This document shows, in pieces, positions 15,248 to 24,103 of a stretch of 64,000 nucleotides of DNA. The notes below the pieces were generated by a model. The model was given only the letters and a program-made list of their open reading frames with translations, made no database searches and was not told the DNA's origin. Source of the stretch: Stigmatella aurantiaca (GTDB lineage Bacteria > Myxococcota > Myxococcia > Myxococcales > Myxococcaceae); the NCBI RefSeq assembly GCF_900109545.1, contig NZ_FOAP01000025.1, positions 62,001 through 126,000 of the forward strand, in the 5' to 3' direction. Each line of letters begins with the position of its first letter. Positions within the stretch are counted from its first letter, which is position 1. The position numbers and the translations under genes are program-made.

Positions 15248-16732
15248 TCAGGCGACCTTCGTTCCGCCCACCGTCATGTTGTCGATGCGCAGCGTGGGCA
15301 GTCCCACGCCCACCGGCACGCTCTGCCCATCCTTGCCGCAGGTGCCCAGGCCCGGGTCGGGCATCGGGTCATTCCCCACGCGCGACACGTTCTTCAGCGC
15401 CTCGGGCCCCACCCCGATGAGGATGGCGTTCTTCACGGGCTTGCCCAGCTTGCCGTCCTCGATTTGATAGGCCTCGGACACTTCGAAGACGAAGTTGCCG
15501 TTGGTGATGTCCACCTGGCCGCCGCCGAAGTGGGCGCAGTACAGGCCGCGCTTCACCTCCTTGAGGATGTCCTCGGGGGCATGGTCTCCTGGGGCCAGGT
15601 AGGTGTTCGTCATGCGCGGCAGAGGCATGTGCTTGAAGGACTCGCGCCGGCCGCTGCCCGTGGAGCGCTGGCCCATCAGCTTCGCGTTGAGCTGGTCGTA
15701 CAGGTAGCCCTTGAGCACGCCCTTCTCGATGAGGACCTTGTGCTGGCCCGGGGCGCCCTCGTCATCCACGTTGATGGAGCCGCGGTTGTTGGCCATGGTG
15801 CCATCGTCGATGACGGTGACCAGGTCCGAGGCCACCTTCTCGCCGAGCTTGCCCGCGAAGAGCGAGGTGCCCTTGCGGATGAAGTCCGCCTCCAGGCCGT
15901 GGCCCACCGCCTCGTGCAAGAGGATGCCGCTCCAGCCCGGGGCGAGCACCACCGTCTGCGGGCCCGCCTGGCACTCCACGGACCCCAGCGTGGCGATGGC
16001 CTGCCGGGCCGCCTCGCGCGCCACGCTCTCGGGCGTGAAGGTGTCGAAGTGGTTGAAGGACACCCGGCCGCCGCCCCCGTAGAAGCCCGTGCGCCGCTCC
16101 TTGTTCTTGCCCTCGGCCATCACCTGGATGGACAGGCGGCACAGGTCCTGCGTGTCCTCGGAGTAGTGGCCCTGGGTGTTGCCCACGGCGATGCGCTTGG
16201 TGACATCCGCGTAGGAGCCGTTCACCTGCTTGACGCGCGCGTCGAACGCCCGCGCCGCCTTGTCCGCGCGGAGCACCAGCTCCGCCTTGCGCGCCACCTC
16301 GATGTCCGCCAGCGGCGTGGCGACCTTGTAATAGGTGGGGGCGGGGGCCCGGCTGACCTTGAAGCTCTGCGGGGAGCCGCCGCCCTGGGCAATCATCGCC
16401 GCGGTGCGGGCCGCGCGCAGCAGTGCCTCCTCGTCCAGATCATCCGAGTACGCGTAGCCCACCTTGGGCCCGGCGATGACGCGCACGCCCACGCCCTGGG
16501 ACAGCCCGGTCTGGCCGCTCTTGATGCGCCCTTCCTCCAGGATGACGGCCGTGGACTGCGCCCGCTCGACGTAGACCTCGGCGAACTCCGCCCCGCGCTC
16601 CATCGCCACCCCGAGCAGCCGCTCGAGCAAGGGCTGGGGCAGCAGGGGAGGGAGCACCTTCTGCCGGGTCGCCAGGGGGGCGAGCAGGGCCGGGGAGGGA
16701 CGCTTTTTCGTCAGCACCGACGCACGGGGCAT
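15248..16732 (-). CDS. tldD: TldD metalloprotease subunit
   Basis: This 494-residue protein is the catalytic half of the TldD/TldE peptidase. The zinc-binding motif HEAVGHGLE (HExxxH) is intact at about residue 277, and the flanking GWSGILLHEAVG and VIDDGTMANNRGSINVDDEG segments are typical of TldD. The C-terminal FVFEVSEAYQIEDGKLG segment matches the family. The ATG at 16732 follows a GGAG ribosome site seven bases away. It is the first gene of the tldD-tldE-ParB-like set. No obvious RiPP precursor peptide is encoded alongside, so a general proteolytic role is as likely as peptide maturation. Confidence 0.92.
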   Translation of the reverse strand: MPRASVLTKKRPSPALLAPLATRQKVLPPLLPQPLLERLLGVAMERGAEFAEVYVERAQSTAVILEEGRIKSGQTGLSQGVGVRVIAGPKVGYAYSDDLDEEALLRAARTAAMIAQGGGSPQSFKVSRAPAPTYYKVATPLADIEVARKAELVLRADKAARAFDARVKQVNGSYADVTKRIAVGNTQGHYSEDTQDLCRLSIQVMAEGKNKERRTGFYGGGGRVSFNHFDTFTPESVAREAARQAIATLGSVECQAGPQTVVLAPGWSGILLHEAVGHGLEADFIRKGTSLFAGKLGEKVASDLVTVIDDGTMANNRGSINVDDEGAPGQHKVLIEKGVLKGYLYDQLNAKLMGQRSTGSGRRESFKHMPLPRMTNTYLAPGDHAPEDILKEVKRGLYCAHFGGGQVDITNGNFVFEVSEAYQIEDGKLGKPVKNAILIGVGPEALKNVSRVGNDPMPDPGLGTCGKDGQSVPVGVGLPTLRIDNMTVGGTKVA

Positions 16733-16860
16733 TCAATTTCTCCAAACACGAGAGGAGGTGGGATGGGACCGTAATGAGGGCGTATCCTCCGGGCAACGGA
16801 CAACGCACACGGGCTGTTCCGGACAGGTCTGCATTCCCCTGACGGGGCGTGCGCTCTAAG

Positions 16861-19023
16861 ATGCCCCGGCCCCGCTCCAGGCCCCCCACCTCCATGCCCC
16901 CTCGCCGACCCAATTCCCCCCCCGCCGATGATGCCCCGAAGCCCTCGGGCGGTGCCTCGCGGAATGATCGCACCGAGCTCCGGCCGTCGCCCTTCGCCAA
17001 CGGCGAGCGCTCCCGCGCGGGGGCCCGCCCCCGCTCCGTCGAGGTGGACGAGGAGTACCACACCTCCAACCACTACCCGGACGAGGGCGAGGAGGACGCG
17101 GAGGAGGGCACGCCGACCCCGTCGGCGCGGTCGGTCCGCCGGCCGAGCGGCATGGACGCGCTCTCCGAGCAGGAAGAGGACGACGAGCCCCTGCCCGAGG
17201 AGGACGATGACAACCCGGACGCGACCCGGGCGGGGCCTCCCGTGTCGCTCCACATCGTGGAGGGCCCGGACCAGGGCAAGAAGCGGCGCTTCAAGGGCGT
17301 GCGCATGGTGGTGGGGCGCGGCAAGAAGATCGAGCTGCAGCTGTCCGATCAGTCCGTGTCGCGCCGCCACCTGGAGCTGATCCACAGCGAAGCCGGCACG
17401 CTCATGCGGGACCTGGGCACCATCAACGGCACGCTGGTGAACGATGAGCGCGTGGACGAGAAGCTGCTCGCGCATGGCGATGTGATCGCCATCGGCAAGA
17501 CGCGCATCCGCTACGTGGACGAGCTGGCGCAGGTGAAGCAGATGCGCGCCGAGCAGGAGGCGCGCGAGGCCGAGGAGAAGAAGGCCGCGGAGGAGGCCCA
17601 GAAGAAGGCCGAGGCGGAGGCCGCGGCGCGCAAGGAGGCCGCCGCCAACACCGGCGCCGCCAGCAAGGACGAGGTGGACCCGGCGGACCCGCGCTTCAAT
17701 CAGGCCACCCAGGCCCGCTTCCCGGCGCCCCAGGAGCTGCTGGATGCGCCCGTCCGGCCCCGGCCCGGCCGGGGCGGGGACAACAAGTTCGGCGGCAACA
17801 AGGTCCTCATCGGCGGCGGCATCGGCGTGGCGGTGGTGGTGGCGCTGGTGGTGGCCATCATCCTCATGGGGCGCCCGTCCCAGCCCGAGGTGCAGCCCCC
17901 GGACCCCAAGGAGGCCATCGCCGCCACGAAGATGCAGCAGGCGTACAACGCGGTGCGCAGCGGGGACTTCGCGCTCGCGGTGAAGCTCATCGAAGAGGCC
18001 GAGGCGCTCAAGCCCGGCATCGACACGGAGGGGCTGGCCCAGGCGGCGCGCAAGGAGCTGGCCGTCATGGAGGCCTTCCAGGCCGTGCGCGCGCTCATGG
18101 ACGAGGAGCGCTTCGAGGAGGCCCGCCAGAAGCTGAAGGACACGCCGCTGGGCACCACGGCCCAGAGCGACGAGGAGCGCGAGAAGCTGGAGAAGGAGCT
18201 GGATGAGCGCGAGTTCGCCTTCCTGGTGAAGCGCGCGGAGGCCCTGCTGGAGCAGCGCGACGTGGAGGGACTGCGCGCGCTCCTCGCCAGGCTCCCGCCG
18301 TCGGCCCAGCCCCTCTACCGCCAGAAGCTGGCGGACCTGGAGAAGGCGCTGGAGGACGAGGCCAAGGAGCTGGCCCGGCAGGGGCGGCAGAACAAGGCCC
18401 TGGCGGCGAAGCTGGCGGCCGAGAAGCGCGCCCAGTTCATCGCCGAGGCCTTCGAGGCGGTGGAGCGCAAGTTCGACAACGGGGACTACGCGCGCGCGGT
18501 GCTCGAGTGCGACCGGGTGATGGAGGCCCACAAGGGTGACACGGAGATCCGCGACCGCGCCAAGAGCCTCAAGCGGCTCATCCCCCAGTTCGCCAAGTCC
18601 TTCGAGGACGCCCAGCGCAAGGTCCAGGCCCGCTCGCTGGAGGCCGCCGTGCGGCCCCTGAAGCGCTCCTCCGAGCTGTACCAGCAGATCGGCTTCAACG
18701 GCGGGCTCCAGGAGACGCTCAACGAGCAGCTCGCCCGGGCCTCCGTGAGCGCGGGCAAGGCGGCGTTGGCGCGCCGCGACGTGGCCAGCGCGGCCCGCAG
18801 CTTCCGGGAGGCCCTGCGCATCAACCCCGGGGACGCGGGCGCCCAGGACGGGCTCAACAGCCTGGAGGGCCAGGTGGAGGAGCTCTTCAAGCGCGCCTAC
18901 ATCGAGCGGGACCGGGATCCGCGCTCCGCGGCGGAAAAGTTCAGGATCGTCATCGACGCCTCCCCCCCGGACTCGGAGCTGCGGCAAAAGGCGGAGACGC
19001 ACCTGCAAGCACTTCAGCCCTGA
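16861..19023 (+). CDS. FHA-domain protein with one membrane helix and TPR-like tail
   Basis: This protein of about 720 residues begins with a disordered, Pro/Arg- then acid-rich ~120-residue segment. An FHA domain follows (about residues 125-220), with the conserved MVVGRGKKIELQLSD, SVSRRHLEL and TINGTLVND blocks that bind phosphothreonine peptides. A charged Ala/Glu/Lys coiled coil precedes a membrane helix (IGGGIGVAVVVALVVAIIL), and the last ~380 residues are helical repeats of TPR type. The FHA would therefore face the cytoplasm and the repeats the periplasm. It starts a plus-strand group with the cyclic-nucleotide-binding protein 69 bases downstream. The ATG at 16894 is another possible start; neither has a good ribosome site. 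Confidence 0.82.
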   Translation: MPRPRSRPPTSMPPRRPNSPPADDAPKPSGGASRNDRTELRPSPFANGERSRAGARPRSVEVDEEYHTSNHYPDEGEEDAEEGTPTPSARSVRRPSGMDALSEQEEDDEPLPEEDDDNPDATRAGPPVSLHIVEGPDQGKKRRFKGVRMVVGRGKKIELQLSDQSVSRRHLELIHSEAGTLMRDLGTINGTLVNDERVDEKLLAHGDVIAIGKTRIRYVDELAQVKQMRAEQEAREAEEKKAAEEAQKKAEAEAAARKEAAANTGAASKDEVDPADPRFNQATQARFPAPQELLDAPVRPRPGRGGDNKFGGNKVLIGGGIGVAVVVALVVAIILMGRPSQPEVQPPDPKEAIAATKMQQAYNAVRSGDFALAVKLIEEAEALKPGIDTEGLAQAARKELAVMEAFQAVRALMDEERFEEARQKLKDTPLGTTAQSDEEREKLEKELDEREFAFLVKRAEALLEQRDVEGLRALLARLPPSAQPLYRQKLADLEKALEDEAKELARQGRQNKALAAKLAAEKRAQFIAEAFEAVERKFDNGDYARAVLECDRVMEAHKGDTEIRDRAKSLKRLIPQFAKSFEDAQRKVQARSLEAAVRPLKRSSELYQQIGFNGGLQETLNEQLARASVSAGKAALARRDVASAARSFREALRINPGDAGAQDGLNSLEGQVEELFKRAYIERDRDPRSAAEKFRIVIDASPPDSELRQKAETHLQALQP

Positions 19024-19092
19024 CGGCGCGGCGTGCGGTAAGGTGGGGGCGGGGGCACCCGCCGCCGTTCAATACCTTGTGGGAGAGTGGCA

Positions 19093-20433
19093 ATGAGTGA
19101 GTCGTCGCTGCGAGAGCTCGGAATGGATCTGATCGAGGATCGCCAGTTCGAGCGGGCCCTCGGGGTGTTCTCCGAGGCCGTGCGCCGCCGTCCTGCGGAC
19201 CATCGCTCGCGGATGCTCGCGGCGCGGTGCCTGGCCGAGATGGGAGAGCGGGAGCGCGCGGTGACGGCCTACCACGCGTGTGCCGAGGGCCTGCTGCGCC
19301 GGGACTACCTGCTGTCGGCCATGGCCGCCTGCAAGCTGGCGCTGGAGCTGGCCCCGCAGGAGCGCCGGTTGAAGGACACGCTGGTGCGCATCCACGCCCG
19401 GGCCTCGCGCAATGCCGCGGGGCGCGCCTCCGTGCCGCCGCCGCTGCCGCCCGAGACGATGTTCGAGGGCAAGGTGGAGAAGGATCTGCTGGGCATGGTG
19501 GGCGAGGAGCTGACGCAGCACGCCATCGAGGTGCTGGCGGCGCCGGACCCGGGTGGGGCGGCGGACCCGAACAGCCGCCCGCCGCTGCCGCTGTTCGCGG
19601 CGCTGGAGCGCGAGGCCTTCCTGGACCTGGTGTACCGGATGGCCTGGCGCAGCGTGCCGCCGGGCACCGTCATGAGCCAGGAGGGGGAGACGGGAGACCA
19701 CCTCCACGTCATCGTCGCCGGCAAGGCGGAGGTGACGCGGTTGACGGAAGGGCAGCGCAAGACGCTGGGCTTCCTGGGCGGCGGCTCCATCTTCGGCGAG
19801 CTGTCCCTCATCACCAACACCTCGCCCACCGCCAGCGTCACCTCGACGGTGGACACGGAAGTGTTCGAGGTCCGCCGCGAGCACCTCAACGCCGTGGCGC
19901 GCAACCACCCCTCCGTGCCCCAGGTGCTGGCGGAGTTCGCCCAGCAGCGCATGGCGCGCAACATGATGGCCACCTCGCCGCTCTTCCAGCAGTTGCCCGA
20001 GTCCGACCGGGCCGCGCTCCTGGAGCGCTTCACCTTCCGGGCGCTTCAGCCGCGGGACCGGGCGCTGGTGGAGGGCGAGCCCTCGCCGGGCCTGTTCCTC
20101 GTGCTCGCCGGCGAGCTGGTGGTGCAGAAGGGAGACCCGGGCGGCGGCGCGGTGAGCCTGGGCATCCTGCGGGAGGGCGAGGTGGCGGGGGAAATCTCCC
20201 TGCTCACCGGCGCCAATGCCACCGCCACCGTGGCGGCCACGCGCAAGACGGCCACCGCCTTCCTGCCGCGCGAGGCCTTCGCCGAGCTGACGCAGGAGTA
20301 CCCCTCCATCAAGACGTACCTGGAGCAGCTCTCGGAGCAGCGCATCCAGCGGACGGCCGAGGCCCTGCGGCCCGCGGAGATCATCGACGCGGATGAGCTG
20401 GTCATCGAGCCGGACGTGGCCCGGGCGGGCTGA
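19093..20433 (+). CDS. TPR protein with two cyclic-nucleotide-binding domains
   Basis: This is a cytoplasmic protein of 446 residues. Residues ~5-110 are helical TPR-like repeats. Two cyclic-nucleotide-binding folds follow: the first at about 185-290 (PPGTVMSQEGETGDHLHVIVAGKAEV, split by GGGSIFGELSLITNTSPTASV) and the second at about 300-415 (GEPSPGLFLVLAGELVV, GEVAGEISLLTGANATATV). Both keep the GE(L/I)SL phosphate-cassette core, but the Arg that contacts the phosphate of cAMP is a Thr in each (SPTAS, NATAT), so cAMP/cGMP binding is doubtful. No DNA-binding domain is present. The start has GGGAGAG nine bases upstream; it follows the FHA gene on the same strand. Confidence 0.85.
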   Translation: MSESSLRELGMDLIEDRQFERALGVFSEAVRRRPADHRSRMLAARCLAEMGERERAVTAYHACAEGLLRRDYLLSAMAACKLALELAPQERRLKDTLVRIHARASRNAAGRASVPPPLPPETMFEGKVEKDLLGMVGEELTQHAIEVLAAPDPGGAADPNSRPPLPLFAALEREAFLDLVYRMAWRSVPPGTVMSQEGETGDHLHVIVAGKAEVTRLTEGQRKTLGFLGGGSIFGELSLITNTSPTASVTSTVDTEVFEVRREHLNAVARNHPSVPQVLAEFAQQRMARNMMATSPLFQQLPESDRAALLERFTFRALQPRDRALVEGEPSPGLFLVLAGELVVQKGDPGGGAVSLGILREGEVAGEISLLTGANATATVAATRKTATAFLPREAFAELTQEYPSIKTYLEQLSEQRIQRTAEALRPAEIIDADELVIEPDVARAG

Positions 20434-20447
20434 GTCCAGAGCCTCGC

Positions 20448-20939
20448 ATGGTGGCCCTGACGCGCTCACACGTGGTGGGAGGAGGGCTGGCCCTGCTGGT
20501 GGCGGGGCTGGTGCTGGCTTTCTGGCCGCACGAGGAGCCGCCCGTGGAGGAGGCCATCCGCCGGAAGATCGGCGAGATGACGCACGCGGCCGAGCAGAAG
20601 GACATCGGCGCGGTGATGGAGGGCGTGTCCGAGCGCTTCAAGACGGACCAGGGCTGGGACAAGCAGCGGGTCCGGGGCGTGCTCCTGGCCCAGGTGCTGC
20701 GCGGCCAGTGGCTGCGGCTGTTCACCACGGACCTCGAAGTCACCGAGGTGTCCCCCTCGCGGGGAGACTTCACGGTGAAGTTCATCTTCGGCCGCTCGGA
20801 GGCGAAGGAGCTCGAGCAGCTTGGACAAGACAGTGTGATGAGCGCGTGGCGGGTGGAGGGCTCCTTCGAGAACGAGGACGGTGAATGGCGCATGGTGCGC
20901 GCCACTCACCGCCGCTTGGAGCCCTCGGAGCTGTTCTAA
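20448..20939 (+). CDS. small membrane-anchored protein of unknown function
   Basis: This 163-residue protein starts with one hydrophobic helix (GGGLALLVAGLVLAFWP) acting as a membrane anchor or uncleaved signal. The rest has the helix-then-sheet order of an NTF2/SnoaL-like fold (EEAIRRKIGEMTHAAEQKDI, VMEGVSERFKTD, then strands ending in DGEWRMVRATHR). Such domains often bind small ligands or act as scaffolds. It lies 14 bases after the cyclic-nucleotide-binding gene on the same strand and so is probably in the same operon. No catalytic residues are recognisable. Confidence 0.7.
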   Translation: MVALTRSHVVGGGLALLVAGLVLAFWPHEEPPVEEAIRRKIGEMTHAAEQKDIGAVMEGVSERFKTDQGWDKQRVRGVLLAQVLRGQWLRLFTTDLEVTEVSPSRGDFTVKFIFGRSEAKELEQLGQDSVMSAWRVEGSFENEDGEWRMVRATHRRLEPSELF

Positions 20940-20953
20940 CAGGCTTCGCCTGT
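20939..20953. terminator. short hairpin between convergent genes
   Basis: ACAGGC at 20939-20944 and GCCTGT at 20948-20953 form a six-base stem closing a TTC loop. It sits exactly between the stop codons of the convergent plus- and minus-strand genes and touches both, so it could terminate either transcript. There is no T-tract. Confidence 0.4.
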
Positions 20954-21414
20954 CATTCAGGGCAATTCACAACATTCACGAAGATGATCTCTCCCGTGAT
21001 GTTGTAATACTCATCCCACGCCAGGAATTGCACCTGATACTCGCCGTTGGTGGCGGTGCTGGGGCCCGGGCCGTAGTCATCCGGATCGATGGTGCCCGGA
21101 ATGCCATCCTGGTCGTCATCCCCTGTGTTGTAACGGTACACGGTCAAGGGATTGCCACAGGCATCCACCGCGGAGGCGGCCGGGACCACCCAGGGCTCGT
21201 TGCACTGGAGGGTGATGGTGGTGGGGCCACTCACCGTCAGGATGGGACTCTCGGTCTCGCAGCCGGAGTCCAATGTCTGGCTTTGAGTGTCCAGATTCTG
21301 GCTGGGCTCGCTGGCCTCGGGGCCGCAAGCGCTCGCCGCGAGGGCCAGGCTCATCAACGAGGACAACACCATGGAGCGGAGGGGAGCCTTCGTGAAACAG
21401 AGAGGGTTGCTCAT
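20953..21414 (-). CDS. secreted lipoprotein with one Ig-like (DUF5011/HYR-type) domain
   Basis: This 153-residue protein has a signal peptide with lipobox-like ASAC (LALAASACGPEAS). After a short Ser/Gln linker comes one beta-sandwich domain with two conserved cysteine pairs (LTVSGPTTITLQCNEPW, AVDACGNPLTVY) and the closing QVQFLAWDEYYN, the pattern of DUF5011/HYR domains used in extracellular adhesive proteins. An aspartate-rich loop (DDDQDGIPGTIDPDDYGPG) could bind calcium. The ATG at 21414 is preferred because it opens the signal peptide and is preceded by GAGG. It is divergent from the SGNH hydrolase gene. Function unknown. Confidence 0.7.
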   Translation of the reverse strand: MSNPLCFTKAPLRSMVLSSLMSLALAASACGPEASEPSQNLDTQSQTLDSGCETESPILTVSGPTTITLQCNEPWVVPAASAVDACGNPLTVYRYNTGDDDQDGIPGTIDPDDYGPGPSTATNGEYQVQFLAWDEYYNITGEIIFVNVVNCPE

Positions 21415-21633
21415 AGCTGGCGCCTCTGGGGGGTTGGGGTTGGGCACGAGTATGGGCGTGAAGACAGTCATGAGAAAAGCAGAAAGTGATACGCGGAGTT
21501 ATTTTTTTGTATTGCATTGAGGGCGGATGTTTTCAGATCGTGAGATGTATTCTGACAGTGAGAGAGTGGTAAGGCGTGCTTTCCATGTCAGGGGTGTGAG
21601 AGGGTTCAGCTTCTCCCTCACTTGGTGGTTCGC
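21415..21633. other. AT-rich divergent intergenic region
   Basis: This 219-base region between two divergent secreted-protein genes is markedly more AT-rich than the rest of the window, especially 21476-21560 with a T7 run at 21502-21508. It must hold promoters for both genes. I could not find a well-spaced -35/-10 pair, so no individual site is called. Confidence 0.45.
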
Positions 21634-22341
21634 ATGTCTCTGAAAAAATTAAGAGTGACTTTGAGCGCCGTGATGCTGTGTGCGTCCAGCTGTGGCCTCG
21701 CGGAGGCGTCCCCGGCGCTCGCGGTGAAGAAGGTCATGCCGCTGGGGGATTCCATCACCCAGGCGGCCTCGGGGCGCGAGAGCTACCGCTGTGCGCTGTG
21801 GCAGAAGCTCAAGGCAGGGGGCTCCTCCGTGGACTTCGTGGGCAGCCTGACGGGCGGCAACGGCGGCGCGAACACCTGCACCGCGAGCGGATTCGACTTC
21901 CAGCACGAGGGGCACTGGGGCTGGCGCGCGGATCAGATCCTGGCGCAGATCTCCACGTGGGCGGCCAACACCCGGCCGGACATCGCGCTCATCCACCTGG
22001 GCACCAATGACATGCTCCAGGGGCAGACCGCCGACAGCACCCTCCAGGAGCTGAGTCAGATAATCGACCGGCTGCGCGCGGCCAATCCCAACGTCCGGAT
22101 CTTCTTGGCGCAGCTCATTCCGGCCACGAACGCCACCGGCGCCGCCGCCATCCAGGCCCTCAACCAGCGCATTCCGGGGCTGGCTGCCTCCAAGAGCACG
22201 GCCGCCTCACCGGTGACGGTGGTGGATCAATGGACGGGGTTCAGCGCGCCGGCCGATACCTACGACGGGATTCACCCCAATCCCACGGGCGAGGCGAAGA
22301 TGGCCGAGCGCTGGTACCAGGCCATCCGCTCCAGCCTCTGA
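21634..22341 (+). CDS. secreted SGNH/GDSL-family hydrolase
   Basis: This 235-residue esterase-type enzyme has a Sec signal peptide (about 28 residues). Block I is MPLGDSITQ (nucleophile Ser), with the Gly of block II in the GHWGWRADQI region, block III GTNDM (Asn) and block V DGIHPNPTG (Asp and His), so the full SGNH catalytic set is present. Close relatives act on acetylated or feruloylated polysaccharides and are often paired with cellulose-binding modules, but no such module is fused here. The ATG at 21634 is chosen over an upstream GTG at 21622 because it opens the MSLKKLR signal sequence. It converges with a TPR gene. Confidence 0.87.
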   Translation: MSLKKLRVTLSAVMLCASSCGLAEASPALAVKKVMPLGDSITQAASGRESYRCALWQKLKAGGSSVDFVGSLTGGNGGANTCTASGFDFQHEGHWGWRADQILAQISTWAANTRPDIALIHLGTNDMLQGQTADSTLQELSQIIDRLRAANPNVRIFLAQLIPATNATGAAAIQALNQRIPGLAASKSTAASPVTVVDQWTGFSAPADTYDGIHPNPTGEAKMAERWYQAIRSSL

Positions 22342-22348
22342 GGCGGCC

Positions 22349-23953
22349 CTACTTCAGCAGGGCCTCGGCCTCGGTCTTCCAGGCCTGGGCCATCTTCACC
22401 TGGCCGGCGTCCGTGAGCTGCTTGCCGATCTGCGCCACCTGGGCCTGGAGCTGCTCGGGGGGAACGCCCCGGCCCCGGGCCCGGCTCAGGGCGAAGAAGT
22501 GGTGCTGGCAGCCCGTGGCGTAGTCCCCCTGGGCGAAGAGCAGCTCCGCCATGGCGGTGTAGGCCTCGGGAACGGAGCTGGTGCCGTTGTCCGGGGTGAC
22601 GGTGGTGAGCACCGCCTTTGCCCCCTCGTAGTCCTTGCGGGCCAGGAGCAGCGCGCCCTTGGCGTACTGCGCGCGGGCCTGCTGCGGCCCCTTCACGGCC
22701 AGGGCCTGCTCATAGGCGGTCAGCGCTTCGTCCTGCCGGCCCGCCGCCTCCAGCACGTTGCCGCGCGTCAGCCAGTACCGGTCGTCCCGCTCCAGCGCGC
22801 TGACCGTCTTGCCCTCGCCGGCGCTCACCTGGATGTTCCGGAACGTGGCCTCGTAGCCATCGATCAGCGCCAGGGCCCCGGCGGTGTCGCCCAGCTGCTG
22901 GAGCGCCTTGGCCCCCTCGAAATAGAACAGGGGCGCCGTCTTGTGCTGGGCCGCCGCCGCCTCGAAGGCCGCGCGGGCCCCCGGGTCCTTCTTCGCCGTC
23001 AGCGCCTTGGCCCGGGCGAAGAGGGCATAGGGCTCCTTCGGGGAGACGGCGAGCGCCGCGTCCGCGGCCTGGAGCGCCGCATCCGGGTTGCCCCGGGTCA
23101 GTGCCAGCTCCGCGCGGGTGGCGAGGGCCCGGGCCTTCAGCGCGGGGCTCAGCTCCGCCTCCCGGGCCTGGAGGTCCTGCAGGGTGCGCTCCACCTCGTC
23201 CGGTCTGCCGTGCAGGGCCAGGGTGGCCAGCCCCGCCGTCAGCCGGGCCTGGAGGTGGTCCGGGTTGGCCGAGGTGGCCCGGCCCAGCGCCTCACCGGCC
23301 TGGGCGAACAGCCCCTCCTGCAGCAGGGCCTCGCCGTAGGCCGTGGCGAAGCGGGGATCCTTCCAGGCGCCCTCCATGGCGCGGGCATACGCCTGGCGTG
23401 CGGCCTGGAGGTTGCCCAGGGCCTGGTCCGTCCGCGCCTGGACGAGCCACAGCTTGGGGTTGCTCGCCCCGCGCTCGCGCAGCGCCTTCAACAGCCCGGC
23501 GGCCTCCGGGGCCTTGCCCTCGGACAGCGTCACCCAGGCCCGGACGACCCGGGCGCCGTAGCGCTCGGCATCCTTGGACTCCAGGGACTCGGCCCGGGCC
23601 AGGTGCTCGCGCGCCGGGGCCTCCGAGCCGGGCTGGTGGTGCTCCAGCCACAGCGCCGCGTGGAGGTCCGCCGCCAGGGCGTGCGCGCCGTAGACGTCCG
23701 CATCCAGGGCGAACAGCGCGTCCAGCTCCTGGAGCGCCTTCGCGAGGTCCGCGGGGTTGCCGCGCTGCGCCAGCCCCTGGGCCGCCTTGAGGTGTGTTTC
23801 CGTGTCGCGCCGCACCCGGCCCCGGTGCACCACGAAGGTGACGGTCGCCCCCAGCAGCACGGCCACCAGCGCCACCTGGGCCAGAGCACTGCCCAGGCTC
23901 TCGCGCCGTTTCCAGTCCCTTTGCCCGCCGCTACTGCCGCTTGCCATGCCCAT
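22349..23953 (-). CDS. membrane-anchored TPR protein
   Basis: This 534-residue protein has a short cytoplasmic N-terminus and one membrane helix (QVALVAVLLGATVTFVV) at about residues 26-43. The rest is built from some 12 tetratricopeptide-type helical repeats rich in Ala/Leu (for example GNLQAARQAYARAMEG, GRQDEALTAYEQALAV, KDYEGAKAVLTT). TPR domains mediate protein-protein assembly; the orientation suggests that the repeats face the periplasm. A purine-rich AAGGCGG precedes the ATG. It stands alone between the SGNH hydrolase and a kinase-like gene, so partners are unknown. Confidence 0.8.
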   Translation of the reverse strand: MGMASGSSGGQRDWKRRESLGSALAQVALVAVLLGATVTFVVHRGRVRRDTETHLKAAQGLAQRGNPADLAKALQELDALFALDADVYGAHALAADLHAALWLEHHQPGSEAPAREHLARAESLESKDAERYGARVVRAWVTLSEGKAPEAAGLLKALRERGASNPKLWLVQARTDQALGNLQAARQAYARAMEGAWKDPRFATAYGEALLQEGLFAQAGEALGRATSANPDHLQARLTAGLATLALHGRPDEVERTLQDLQAREAELSPALKARALATRAELALTRGNPDAALQAADAALAVSPKEPYALFARAKALTAKKDPGARAAFEAAAAQHKTAPLFYFEGAKALQQLGDTAGALALIDGYEATFRNIQVSAGEGKTVSALERDDRYWLTRGNVLEAAGRQDEALTAYEQALAVKGPQQARAQYAKGALLLARKDYEGAKAVLTTVTPDNGTSSVPEAYTAMAELLFAQGDYATGCQHHFFALSRARGRGVPPEQLQAQVAQIGKQLTDAGQVKMAQAWKTEAEALLK

Positions 23954-24103
23954 GCGCGACCGCCTTCCGGACTGGAAATTTGAATGGTTTCGGACGTTTA
24001 TGCGTGATAAGGGGAGCCGGGGCTACTTAAGGCCGCTGTCTCTGGGTGTCAACGTGGGGGGGGCCGGAGGGTTGAGCGGCTGTCGACTCCTGGAGGTGCA
24101 GTG

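Noticed and set aside
16711-19008. 765-residue minus-strand frame
   Set aside because: It mirrors the FHA protein in the opposite strand and contains only Leu/Arg/Gly/His-rich low-complexity sequence.
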